From assembly GCA_019448385.1 (NCBI GenBank), contig JAGTXO010000028.1:186001-250000 (forward strand): 64,000 nt of DNA. Reading direction: 5' to 3'. Of the stretch, positions 18,534-28,496 are shown in pieces. Each line of letters begins with the position of its first letter. Position 1 is the first letter of the stretch. A model generated the notes under the pieces. That model saw only the letters and a list, made by a program, of their open reading frames with translations, ran no database searches and was not told the DNA's origin. The position numbers and the translations under genes are program-made. Source of the DNA: Diacronema lutheri. Lineage: Eukaryota > Haptophyta > Pavlovophyceae > Pavlovales > Pavlovaceae.

Positions 18534-21500
18534 ATGACGGCCCCGATGGACATCCCGCCGCGGCGGTCCGTGACGGACCTCAACTCGGGAATGCGACACC
18601 TCTCGCTCGCGCACGGCACGCCCAGCAAGGCGCGCGCGCGCGCGCGCGCCCGGCGAGCGTGCCACGCGGGCGGTGGCGCGCCGCGCACGTGTGTCCGGCG
18701 CTCATGCGTCTTTGCCTCTCCCGCGCGCGGTGTGCTCCGCGGCGGTGCACAGGGGGCGGCCGTCGCCGGCTTTACACGCAAAGCGCGCAAGTCAATGCCT
18801 TTGCTCGACGCGGGCGTGCAGCCCAAGGGCGCGCTGCCGTCGCTCGGCCAGACGGGCGCGCACTCGCCTGGTGATCTTGATCTGACCGAGGTGCGCGCCG
18901 CTCGCACCGTCGCGCGTCGCGGCGCGCTGTGCGCGCAGCTCGAGCGAACTACGCGAGACGCGCGCGTGAGGGTGGTGGAGGATCCTGGCGGTAGGTGGGC
19001 GGGTGGGCGGGATGGCTGTGAGAGCGCCAGCGGCGATTTTGTCGCGCGACGGGCGTGCGGCGCGGCGCACCGCCGTGCGCCGGAAGCGCCGAGCGTCGAC
19101 GCTTCGGGCCGGGAGGGCGGCATCGCGCGCTGCACGTGCGTCGATGCGTCCCGCCGCGGCATGTGGCACTTCTGCTGCGGCCGAGCCGCGCGCGCATAGT
19201 GCGCTACGTGCCCACCCCGGCGGCAGCGCACGTCGGCCGTGCGCTCACGTGCCCCCGCTTCCACCCCGCTCGTGCCGCGCGCGCGCTGCACGCGTCAACG
19301 CGCAATCCGCTGCGCGCCGCGCCGCGCAGGACGAGTGCACGCAGCTCGCGACCGAGCTGAAGGACTCGTCATGGAAGTCGGTCGGCAAGGCGACACACAT
19401 GAACGGCGTAGCGAGCGGCCTGTCGGCGGGCACGGGCGCCGACGACGGCGGCGAGTGCGCGCCGCACGCGCAGCTGGCGCCGCATGCGGCGGCGGCCGAG
19501 CGCTTCGACTCGCTGTACGATGTCGGCGCCGTGCTCGGCAAGGGCACGTACGGTTCCGTCCGCTTGGCGAGGCACCGCGAGACGAGGCAGGTGAGAGCGC
19601 GCACGCCAAGCGCCGAGCGCCCCGCCCACCCTCCAAGGCCGCGCCCAGGGCCGCCGCGGAGGTTGCTGGTCGCCGTCGCTGCGCGGCGCGGCGCGGCCGC
19701 GGCCGCGGTCACGCGCGCGCTGGCGCGGATACGCTCGTTTGCCTCGCGCCGCGTGTGTGCCTACACCGTTGGTGGACACGATGTGAGATCGCGGTGGTCA
19801 CACGCTGACGCACATGCGGCGCCCGCCGTTCCGCCGCCGCGTCGTGTGCGCGCGGCACGCGCAGGAGTGCGCGGTCAAGATCATCGACAAGCTCTCCGCC
19901 GAGTCTTCACTCGAGGACCTCGCGCGGGAGATTGCGATGCTTGCCGACCTGCAGCACCCAAACATCATTCGGTTGATTGCCGCCTATGAGTCGCACTCAC
20001 ATGTGTAACCGCCGCGGCGCCCCTCGCAACACCACCGCCTTTGCCCCCCACCTCACCCCAGCCCCCTTTCCCAGACGCAGGGGCCCGCCCTGCCCCGCTG
20101 TGCTGCAAGCGCTCTCGCTCGTGTTGGCGCCTTGCGCCGCACCGCGCCGCAACGGTCGCGAGCGCGGCGCGGCGCGACGGCGAGCGAGCTGCTCCTGACG
20201 CGCGCGCGCGCGCGCGTTCCGCGTCGCCGCCTCTCGCCGCGTTGCGCAGGTACGTGGTCACCGAGCTGGCGAGCGGCGGCGAGCTCATGCACCGCATCTC
20301 GCAGGAGCACTCGGTGCGCTTTGCGCGCGCGGGGCGGAGCCGCCATCGTGAGAATGGCGGAGCCGCTCTGAGGGCCAGTTTGTGGCCCCTTTGGCGCAGC
20401 TCGGGGAGATGTTCGGATCTTCGGCTCGGCCGCGGGCTGCTGGGCTTGGCCGCGTGCGCTCTGCCCTCTGATCACGGGGCTGGCGCGCAGCGCGTGCACC
20501 GCCGTGATCTCGAGCCGCTGCACTGCTGCGCGCCCGCGCATCCCACGTGACACGCGGTGACACCTCCTCCGTGACCCCCCTCTCTGCCCGCACTTGGCCT
20601 CCCCCGGGCGCCATTCCCGGGCACGTGCGCCTCTCCCGCCCCTTTGCCACCGCGCAGGTCTACTCGGAGCAGGAGGTGCAGAGGCACACGTTCACTGTCC
20701 TCCAAGCAATCGACTTCATGCATGCCAAGGGCATCGTTCACCGCGACCTCAAGCCCGAGAACATTCTCCTCTCGGACAAGTCGGACAGCGCAACGATCAA
20801 AGTCGTCGACTTTGGCCTCTCGCAGTGCGTCGTCTGCTCAGCGCGCGCGCGGCTTCAGCCCGCGCGCTCCTCTGCCGCTGCCGTTGCCGCGCGAAGTGGA
20901 GCTCGCGCGGCTTCGGCAGCGCTGCAGACGGCCGCACGCGCCGCACGCCGCGTGGCCACGTACCCCCCCCCCCCCTCCCCCCCCCCCCCCCCCCCCCCCC
21001 ACACACAACCTCTCTCACTCACACCACCTTCTTCCTGCGCCCCTCACTGGCAGGTACACACGGACAGATCAGCCCTCGCTGCTGCAGACCGTGTGCGGCA
21101 CGCACAAGTACCTCTCGCCGGAGATGATCCTCTGCGACCGCGGCAGGCTGCGAGGCTACTCGAAGGTACGCCGCCATGCGCCCACCCACGCGCGCTGCAC
21201 ACGCGCACGCTGAGCCGTGCTCGCGCGGCGCCCGGCCGTGCCGCTCGCGCCGCTTGCGCCAGGCGGTGGACATGTGGGGTGTGGGCATCATCTTGTACGT
21301 GATGCTCTTTGGATTCAACCCGTTCGAGGCGCGCACGCGAGGCGAGACGCACGAGGCCATCCTGAGGTGTGCGCGTTGGTCTTGCGCCCCCGCTCCCTTC
21401 CCACTCCCTTCCCACCCGATTTCCCGCCCGCCGTGCGCGCGCTCAAGTGACAACTCGTGTCGCGCGCCGCGCGCTGCGCCCCGTATATACCCGTGCGAGG

Positions 21501-21963
21501 GGTGCGCTCCAGGTGCAAGTACACCTTCCCAGCCGACACGAATGCGTCCGCGCAGGTCAAAGACCTGATCAGCCACCTGCTCACACGCGAATACCAGAAG
21601 CGATACACGGTGCAGGAGTGCCTCGCGCACCCATGGTTCAACAACGCGGCCTCGCAGGCCTCGGCAGAGCCGCTCGTCTCGTCCAAAAAGTCGGTGCGCG
21701 AACGACTCGCCGAGTTCAACGCGCAGCGCTCCTCGGTGCGCATGCAGCGCCTCTTGCGCGCGCGCAATCGGGCGCGCGAGACAAGCCGCCACGTGCGCGC
21801 GTCGGGTCGTGTCGCGCACGTCCCGCCACCGCGCTCATTGCCGCTCCGCCTCCTCTCGTGTGCCCGCTTCGCCGTCTCGCCGCGAGCGCAGGTGTACGAG
21901 AAGGTCAAGTCGGTCCACCGCCGGCTTTCCAACGCCGGCCGCTCATCGCGCACGTCGATGTGA
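18534..21963 (+). CDS. CaMK-group serine/threonine protein kinase
   Basis: Nine exons are proposed: 18534-18890, 19330-19590, 19865-20004, 20250-20313, 20658-20824, 21054-21165, 21263-21366, 21513-21735 and 21892-21963. The sum is exactly 500 codons. Kinase landmarks in order: glycine loop GKGTYGSV, catalytic Lys in ECAVKIIDK, ESHSHVYVVTELASGGEL in the hinge, HRDLKPENILL, DFGLSQ, SPEM in place of APE, DMWGVGIILYVMLFGFNPF and HPWF. Phases agree at every junction. The layout and the HPWF ending followed by a basic helix (VYEKVKSVHRRL) resemble calcium/calmodulin-type kinases, but I see no EF-hands and cannot assign a calmodulin site. The N-terminal 150 residues are unordered. Intron 5 carries a C-tract. 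Kinase identity is sure, subfamily tentative. Confidence 0.88.
20963..21000 (+). repeat. C tract (13 C, T, 24 C) just upstream of a splice acceptor
   Basis: It lies in kinase intron 5, about 50 nt before the acceptor GGCAG at 21053, on the sense strand and followed by a CA/CT-rich stretch. It could serve as part of the polypyrimidine tract. Confidence 0.9.
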
Positions 21964-22533
21964 GCCCTGCACGCCACCTTTTGTACTGTACACATTGCAC
22001 GACGGCTCAATGCTGCGCGCTCCGAGCCTCGGCGACGCGACGTGCCGCAAGCCTCCACAAAGCGCGCGGGTTCAGCGCCTCCTTCCGAGGCGGGCCAAGG
22101 ATGCGCTGCGGGGCGGACGCGGAAGCGCCAGGTGCGGTGCTCGGGAATGGGCGAGTAGCTCGTCGCCCCGGCGTTCATCTCCACAAAGCCCGGGCTCCAC
22201 CACAGCCTGGCCTTGCTCCGGCGCGATCTCGTAGCAAGCCTCTTGGCGAGTATGTTCATGCCAACGCGCGCGGAGCGCGGTAGTCAGCCTGCATCGTGGC
22301 TGCGCACGAGGAAGTGGCGGCGGGCTGTGCGAATGCGGATGTGTACCCAAGCGAGGGGGCCGGACCCTCCGAGGCGCACATCGAACTTGTCCTTTACGCA
22401 GCGCATTCCCGTTGTTCGCCATTGTGCGGCCCAATGTGCGGCCATCGTGCGCGCACGAACCGCCCTGCGTTCGGCCGAGGGACCCACACGTAGCCAGCGC
22501 GCCTCGGGCGCACCGCACGCGGTCTCTGCAGCC
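21964..22533. other. Gap between kinase and SmE, no assigned gene
   Basis: No family is recognisable on either strand. The minus strand has an Arg/Trp-rich reading from an ATG at 22259 ([16 protein letters not shown]...) that runs into the kinase 3' end. In the same frame just upstream of a stop lies another basic segment (22284-22400). They may be parts of a small spliced gene or chance openness in GC-rich DNA. The SmE promoter should lie at the right end. Confidence 0.4.
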
Positions 22534-22923
22534 ATGGCGGGCCGCGTGCAGAAAGTGATGACCCAACCCATCGTATGCGCGTGCTCGCGCCACCCTCACA
22601 GCGCTCCAAGCCACCCGCCCCTGTACCGCGCGCACGGCGTGCGCGCGGCTCACCGGCGCACACCCTGCGCGCGCGCGTCGCGCGCCGCTCGCGCGCAGAA
22701 CCTGATCTTTCGCTTCCTGCAGAACAAGACGCGCATCCAGGTGTGGCTGTACGAGCAAACCGATCTGCGCATCGAGGGCCGAATCATCGGCTTCGACGAG
22801 TACATGAACCTTGTGCTCGACGACGCGGAGGAGATTGCGCTCAAGAAGAAGAGCCGCAAGGCGCTGGGCAGAATATTGCTCAAGGGTGACAACATCACGC
22901 TACTCATGGCTGTGCCACAATGA
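22534..22923 (+). CDS. SNRPE: Small nuclear ribonucleoprotein Sm E
   Basis: Two exons, 22534-22572 and 22699-22923, encode 87 residues, close to the usual 90-95. The short first exon gives [13 protein letters not shown]. The second gives the Sm1 motif ([20 protein letters not shown]) and Sm2 motif ([13 protein letters not shown]), with [16 protein letters not shown] between them. The match to SmE is nearly residue for residue. SmE is one of seven subunits of the ring assembled on U1, U2, U4 and U5 snRNAs in the nucleus. The donor is GTATGC and the acceptor GCGCAG. SmE bears on the odd donor consensus seen here only indirectly, since U1 snRNA pairs with donors. Confidence 0.97.
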   Translation: MAGRVQKVMTQPIVCACSRHPHSAPSHPPLYRAHGVRAAHRRTPCARASRAARAQNLIFRFLQNKTRIQVWLYEQTDLRIEGRIIGFDEYMNLVLDDAEEIALKKKSRKALGRILLKGDNITLLMAVPQ

Positions 22924-23241
22924 TCGGCATCGGCTTGTCGTGTGCCTGCGCGCGCCATATCCGGCCATGGCGCGGGCGCAGAACATTTCCTTCATCTGGT
23001 CGTCGTGCTCGTGGCTCGACTGCAGCCTCGAGACGGCGTGAGGCGTGCGTAAGGTGCTCAAGTACCGCGGCATGCGCACATGCGCAGCAATGCGCAGTGC
23101 TCAGGAAGAAGCGACGACCTTGAAAAGGTGATGCGCTGGCTCTGCGGCTGTGCCAGCGGTTGCCGGACTGGGGACGGCGGAGTGCAGCTGAGCCGAGGGC
23201 ACGCGCAATGCGCTCTGTGCGCGCGCGACGCACGGCGGCGC
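22924..23241. other. Convergent 3' spacer between SmE and the EF-hand gene
   Basis: No supported gene; probably the two 3' untranslated regions. Short open frames exist on both strands but match nothing I recognise. Confidence 0.5.
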
Positions 23242-24328
23242 TCAGACGATGCCAAACGCCTGCATCCACTCGTTGGCATCGAGGCGATCATCACCGTTGC
23301 TGTCGGCCATCATGAAGGCAAGTGGGAGCGCGGGATCATCGGCCGTCGGCGGGGCGCCGCCGTCGTCGCCAGGGAGGGATGACATGATGTGCGTGAACTC
23401 TGTGAGCGCCACATGGCCGTCACCGTCCGTGTCGTACATTGAGAATCCGCCGTCCGAGTCGGCAGACCGCTCAAACTCGCCCGAGATGATTGCGCCCATC
23501 TCCTCCATGGAGAGCTTCCCGTCCGCATCCTTGTCGGCGAAGAGCACCAGCAGCTGTGCGTTCGCGCTGGTGAATGACGCGTCGTGGAGCGCCACGCCCA
23601 TCGTCTCGGCCAGCTCGAGGTGCGTGACGTACCCCTGCAAGGTTCGTGCATGCGCGCGCCGCGCGCGTAAGAGTGGCGGTTGGCGGTGGCAATGCCTTGC
23701 TCCCGCGCACTCTGCGGTGCACGTAGCGCTCTCACATCGGCGTCCACGTCGAACACTTCGGGTGGTGGCGCGCCGTTACCCTCGCGCGCGAGCGTCCGCA
23801 GTTCGCTCAAAGAGATGTGTTTGTCACCGTTGGCGTCGAGCAACAGCAAGAGCACGCGCAGCTCGGCCGGGCTCGGCGATTCGAGCCCGCTCATCATGTT
23901 GGCGCTGTTGAAGAGCGAGACTGCCTGTGCGCGCGGCGGTTGCTGGACGGTGAGCCAAGCGGCCATCTGCGCGACGGTGGGCAGGCCAAGCGCCCATCGG
24001 CGCGCGAGGCGAGCGTGGCGCAAGGATGCCCCACCTCATCCTTGTCGAGCAGGCCGTCGCCGTCCAGATCGGCCTGCGCAAAGAGCGCGTCTGTCCAAGT
24101 AGCCTCGCCGTCCGCGCTCGCCGCCTTGGCGTCGCCTCCCGACGCGCGCTTGAGCACCTTCGCACGGCCCTCGGCAGAGACGCGCACGGCGGCCGCGAGC
24201 GCTCGCGCGCGGCGCACACCCGGCGGGCTCCGCGAGGCAGTGGGCGAGCGCGAGAGCAGGAGCAGGGCGACGCTGACCACAAAGGCGACGCCGGCCGAAC
24301 CCAGCGTCACTCTCGCGCTCCACCTCAT
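23242..24328 (-). CDS. Membrane-anchored protein with six EF-hands
   Basis: Exons on the minus strand are 24328-24035, 23966-23736 and 23634-23242, 305 residues. MRWSARV is followed by a hydrophobic anchor (TLGSAGVAFVVSVALLLL). Six canonical 12-residue loops follow: DLDGDGLLDKDE, DANGDKHISLSE, DVDADGYVTHLE, DKDADGKLSMEE, DTDGDGHVALTE and DSNGDDRLDANE. The third loop is complete only when exons 2 and 3 are joined (DVDAD|GYVTHLE), which supports the splice model. The arrangement resembles reticulocalbin/CREC-type or other secretory-pathway calcium binders, but no ER-retention tail is seen (it ends QAFGIV). It probably buffers or senses calcium in an ER, vesicle or extracellular space. An in-frame extension to an ATG at 24604 would place the anchor internally and is less likely. 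Confidence 0.85.
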
Positions 24329-24865
24329 CGCTGGTCGCGGGAGCGGTCTTGGCGATCCGATTTCGATTGCGCTGAATTGCGCTGATCCGTCAGCCCCGTG
24401 CCCAATTTGTGATGTGCGAGCATCGACATTGGTGGCTACTCGATTCCCCCGCAGCTGGTGCTGACCCCGCTGTCCTGACGTAAGCGCCGTTAGTATTTGT
24501 GATGTGCGAGGGCGTGACCCAATTTGTGATGTGCGAGGGCTGAACTGCGCGCGACTCGTAGGCGTGTCGCGGCCGATGCGGCGTTCACACTGCATCCCGA
24601 GCATCTTCTGCTGCGGGCATGCAGTGCGCGGAGCCGTGCGAAAGCCGGCGGGCCGGGTCGAATAGCAGCTCGCGAGGCGAGCGAAGATCGGAGCGCACGA
24701 GCGACGAGCGCGGGCAGACGCGGACGCGCGTGCAGCGCGGCAGCACGCGCTGCGCCGCGCGCTTCCGGCAGCGCGCGCGCGCTTCGCGCCGTGCGAGGCA
24801 GGGCTGTTTTGTGCGCTCGGCCGAACGCACGACGACGCACACTCTACCGCACGCGCCGTCGCCGC
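24329..24865. other. Upstream region of the EF-hand gene with triplicated 16-mer
   Basis: This lies between the CDK 3' end and the EF-hand start. It holds three copies of a 16-base sequence (listed separately) and otherwise no supported gene. The half nearer the CDK is probably its 3' untranslated region. Confidence 0.5.
24405..24537. repeat. Three direct copies of ATTTGTGATGTGCGAG
   Basis: Identical 16-mers lie at 24405-24420, 24495-24510 and 24522-24537. Two copies share a further CCCA on their left. All are in the same orientation, 77-209 bp upstream of the EF-hand ATG at 24328, and they stand out as AT-richer than the surroundings. They may be transcription-factor sites. Confidence 0.9.
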
Positions 24866-26622
24866 TCACCGCCGCGTTGCCGCGTGGAAGAGCTCCTTGT
24901 CGAGCCCGTCGAAGAAGGGGTGCGCAAGCGCGTCGAACGCGGCGATCCGCTCGTCCGGATCGTACCAGAGCATTCGCGCGAGCAGGTCCTGCCCGCTCGG
25001 GTCGTCGGCGAGCGCAGGGACGAGCTGCGCCCACGGCTGCGCGCGCCACTTTGGGTAGCATCCCTTCCACTCCGGCAGCGCGGCGATGCTCGGCCAGCGG
25101 TCGGCGTCGGGCGTGCCGAGGCCCCGAAAGATGCGCATGATCTGGTCGATTTCAGAATCGCCCGGGAAGAGCGGCTTGCCATTGAGCATCTCGACGAGCA
25201 GGCACGCGACGGACCAGATGTCGACCGACCACGAGTATGTGCGCAGGCCGAGCAGGATCTCGGGCGCGCGGTACCAGAGCGTGACGACCTGCGCGCGGCG
25301 GCGCGGCGGCGCGGCAGAGGCGGCGCCGACGCGCGGATGCGGCCGGCGTGTCAATTGGTGGGCGCGGAAGAGGGGGAGGTGGCGGTGAACGGGCGAGAGG
25401 GCGCGATGTGGTGCGTTGAAAGCCGTGCGCGCCTGCGCGTCCATCCGCCTGCCGGGCGGCTCCGCGCCGCCGGCGGGTCCTGTGGGTTCGCGCCGAGCCG
25501 CCGCGCGGCGCCCGGCCTCCGGCCGCACGGCGCGGCGCGCGGGCGGCGCACCTCGTGCGTGTAGGCGCGCAGCGGCAGGTTGAAGACGCGCGCGAGGCCA
25601 AAGTCCGCAAGCTTGAGCGTCCACGGTCGCGCGCCGTCCGGCCCAGCGCCGGGCTCGGTCGCAGGCGTGCGGCGCATGAGGACGTTGTGCGGCTTAATGT
25701 CGCGATGCAGCACGCGGTTCGCGTGGCAGTGGTGCACGGCGAGAAGGAGCTGGTAGAGGAGCGGACGGACAGCCGACAGCGGCAGGCCTGCGCAACGCGT
25801 CCATCGCGCACGCGCCAAGGCCGACGCGTCGGCGTGATGCGCGCGCGCGCATACCGACCGTCACGCGTCCGCGCGCGAGCGGTGGGTGCGCGTGCCGACC
25901 GCGCGCCGCACCTTGGTTGGTCGAGGTGAGGAAGTGGTGCAGGTCGCACTCGAGATGCTCAAAGATGAGCCAGAGCGCGCCGTGCTCCACGTGGATCTCG
26001 AGTAATCTGCGCGCGATCGCCATGATGCGCGCGCGCCGTCGGCTCGGCCCGCGGCGCGTCGGCCGCTCGGCGAAAGCCCACGACGCCGCCGCTCGCGCGC
26101 TCGCGCGCGGCGCGCTCGCGAACGGGCGCGAGCGCACGCGCGCGCGGCGCGTCCGCACCGCCGCCGCGCCTCACCTCACGATGTTGTCGCAGCCATTCGC
26201 GTCCTTGAGGAGCGAGATCTCGCGCATGGCCGTGCATGGTACGCCCTCGTCCGCGTCGAGCATTACGCGCTTGATCGCGACGTGCTGCACGAGTTGCAGC
26301 GCGCGCGGGTGCGGCGCACGCGGCCGCGCGGGTGCTTGTGAGCACGCGGTGCGTCGTGTCACGCGGCACCGCAGGCGCGGCGGCGCGCAACGCGGTGCGG
26401 CGGCGCGCGACGCGGCGCCTGCGCTGCATGCCGCCGGCGAGCGCGGGCAGGCATGCACACCTCGTTGGTGATGCGGTCGAGCGCCCTGTACACGACGCCG
26501 TACATGCCCTCGCCGATCTTTTGCAACGTCTGGTAGCGCGCCATCCCCACCAGCGCCGGGTGCCGGCTCGCCGACGGACGATGGAGCTCGCGGCTCCCGC
26601 CAAAGCACAACACGCCCGCCAT
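24866..26622 (-). CDS. Cyclin-dependent kinase with a PCTAMRE helix
   Basis: Five exons on the minus strand, 26622-26461, 26284-26175, 26006-25912, 25787-25552 and 25288-24866, total 342 codons with consistent phases. Landmarks: GEGMYGVVYRA, HVAIKRV, the cyclin-binding helix VPCTAMREISLL, FEHLECDLHHFL, HRDIKPHNVLM, LADFGLAR, then THEVVTLWYRAPEILLG with the activating Thr, SVDIWSVACLL and FPGDSEIDQI. These are CDK-specific. The helix reads PCTAMRE where CDK1/2 have PSTAIRE, so the class (A, B or other) is unclear. An insert of about 12 residues lies between HNVLM and LADFG. Cyclin-bound CDKs drive cell-cycle or transcription steps. The start at 26622 was chosen because upstream codons look non-coding; an ATG at 26544 would also keep the kinase domain. 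Confidence 0.92.
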
Positions 26623-26849
26623 CGAAACGCGAGTCCGTGGCACTTTTCGCGCCCGGCCATGGGCTCCGCTGCCGCCCACGTTTGAACGAGGAAAGCGCGC
26701 GCTTTCCCTTTCACTAGCCGCGCCCGGGCGGCTGCTGGCCGCCTCGCGGCGCGCGCGCGCGCGCCTGGACTTGTGCGGCGTGAAAAGCACGCAGCCGGCC
26801 CACCGCCTACGAGAACGATACGGACACGTGCGCACGTCTGGGCGGCGCA

Positions 26850-27314
26850 TCACTGGCTGGCCTTGCGGGCGCCCCTGCGCAGTTCACGGTAGAGACGGAC
26901 GCGCACGGCTCTTGCGCGAGCGGGCTTTGGTGACGAACGGCATTGGCGCGTCTGGCACAGCCGGCTCAAAAGCTGCTCAGCGACCGCCAAGAGCGTCGTC
27001 AGGAACAACAGAACGCCAAGGGGGGATGCATCGGTGAGAGTGAGCGCACGCGCCGCGATACGCGCGCGTGCATCGATCGCTCGCTGCTTTTGAGTCCCTG
27101 TGAGCATCCTCTCGAAAGCGCAACGGGCATTCTTGCCATAGCTCGGATCTTGCGAGACTTGCAAGACGAATCGCTCAACTCTGGCGAGCCAAGCACGCGC
27201 CAAGGCAAGCGCACGCCAAGGCACGGCCGACGCCGCTCCCGCCGTCCGCGGCGGCGCGGCCGACGCGCGCGCGTCGCGCGGGCGACATGTCAACATGGCG
27301 CACGAGGGAAGCAT
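26850..27314 (-). CDS. Possible small membrane protein, unrecognised
   Basis: A frame of about 154 residues from an ATG at 27314, or 148 from 27296. It contains FVLQVSQDPSYGKNA, a hydrophobic stretch LGVLLFLTTLLAVAEQLL that could span a membrane, and a strongly basic end (ARKASQ). The DNA is less GC-rich here and codon use looks less biased than in shadow frames, which favours a real gene. No family is recognised, and it could equally be the leader of the CDK or the 3' region of the PACRG-like gene. Confidence 0.3.
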   Translation of the reverse strand: MLPSCAMLTCRPRDARASAAPPRTAGAASAVPWRALALARAWLARVERFVLQVSQDPSYGKNARCAFERMLTGTQKQRAIDARARIAARALTLTDASPLGVLLFLTTLLAVAEQLLSRLCQTRQCRSSPKPARARAVRVRLYRELRRGARKASQ

Positions 27315-27357
27315 TCTAAGTCGCTTCTGAGTAATGTCAACCCTTAGAATGGCTTCC
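27307..27357. repeat. Inverted repeat, 14-bp arms with one bulge
   Basis: The left arm GGAAGCATTCTAAG (27307-27320) pairs with CTTAGAATGGCTTCC (27343-27357) with one extra G, around a 22-nt loop. It sits about 45-95 bp beyond the PACRG-like stop codon and covers the possible ATG at 27314. It could be a 3'-end hairpin of that mRNA or a protein-binding site. Confidence 0.85.
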
Positions 27358-27402
27358 CCCGACGCCGGGGGCCCTCGGCCTGCGCGCACCTACTCTGCGG
27401 CA

Positions 27403-28405
27403 TCAATTGAGCACCACCGACTCGTACGTGGGCACCATGTACTTGATGTTGATGAATGCGTCCTCGCCGCCGTGCGTTTCAAAGAGCTCGAGCGTCTCCG
27501 TCACGAGATCGCCTGTGGCGCGCGTGGCGCGGGACGCAGGGTCGGCTCGAGTGCGCGCCACGCACCGTGGGGTGTGCGCGCAAACGGGCGCGGGCGCGCG
27601 GGCGGGCGAGGCGGGCGCGCAAACCGATGGTCATCCGCTTCTGCTGCGCGTAGTCGATGTGATCGCCCATGTTTTTGTTGTCGTTCTTGAAGAGGTTGAG
27701 CACGGGCAAAATCTGCCGATAGTAGGGGACGAGCGCCTCGCCGATCATCTCGCCCGAGACGACAAGGTGCTGGAGCACCTTGAGGACGGCGCAGATGATC
27801 CCACGCTTGCGCGTGTTGAGCGCCGTTTTGATCGGGATGATCAGCTGCGGGATGACGGGCAGGATCTTTGAGCCGCCGACGTTGAGCATGTCGTAGCATC
27901 CCTGCAACGAGAGGAACTTGTACGGCTCCTCCTCCTCGCGCAGGCCGTCGAAAAAGATGGGCAGGTAGTGGTGGTAATCGAGCTTGTCAATGTCCACCTT
28001 CCAGCTGATCCGGTTCGAACCCTTGTGGTCGACCGCGATCGGCAGGTCGCCGCGCTCGTAGCACTTGCGAAACTCGGTGTTCGGCGGGTTGTCGCGCACC
28101 TCGAACGCGCCCGCCTTGGGCGGCTTGGGCTTCGGCGGCGGATCTTTGGCCTTGCTGAGTGAGCTCGTCATCCCGCCCGTGCCCGTGTGCGGCTTCACCC
28201 GTGTCGGCGCCGAGCTTTTGAACACGTACGTCGCGGTCGCGGAGCTGTAGCCGGGCAGCTCCGTCGTGCCGCCGGGCGGACGCGGCTTGACAAAGTTGCC
28301 GGGCCGGCGCGAGGGGTCGACACCGATGGTCATGTCAAACGCAGTGCCCGTCTCCTTGTGCTTCTTCCCGTAGTTGAGCGGCGTCGGCGCCTGGGCGTGC
28401 GGCAT
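27403..28405 (-). CDS. PACRG: Parkin co-regulated gene protein (PACRG) homologue
   Basis: Exons 28405-27625 and 27512-27403 encode about 296 residues. The conserved region runs from [20 protein letters not shown] through [39 protein letters not shown] and [19 protein letters not shown] to the end [16 protein letters not shown]. This is very close to animal and algal PACRG. The splice creates [15 protein letters not shown], matching the family. PACRG sits on the inner junction between A and B tubules of axonemal doublets. The start at 28405 (MPHAQAPTP) is 91 bp from the ATG of the divergent arabinosyltransferase. An in-frame ATG at 28489 would nearly abut it. Confidence 0.95.
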
Positions 28406-28496
28406 CGCGTCAAGCGGGCCCCCTCCCCCAGACAACCCTCCCCTGCGCGGATCTGAAACTGACGTGCCGTGTTTTAACTTCTCATGCATCGACACG

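Noticed and set aside
28012-28022. GGTTCGAACCC, a perfect tRNA T-loop/B-box-like sequence.
   Set aside because: It lies in the PACRG coding region (GSNRIS). No acceptor stem, D-arm or anticodon arm could be folded around it.
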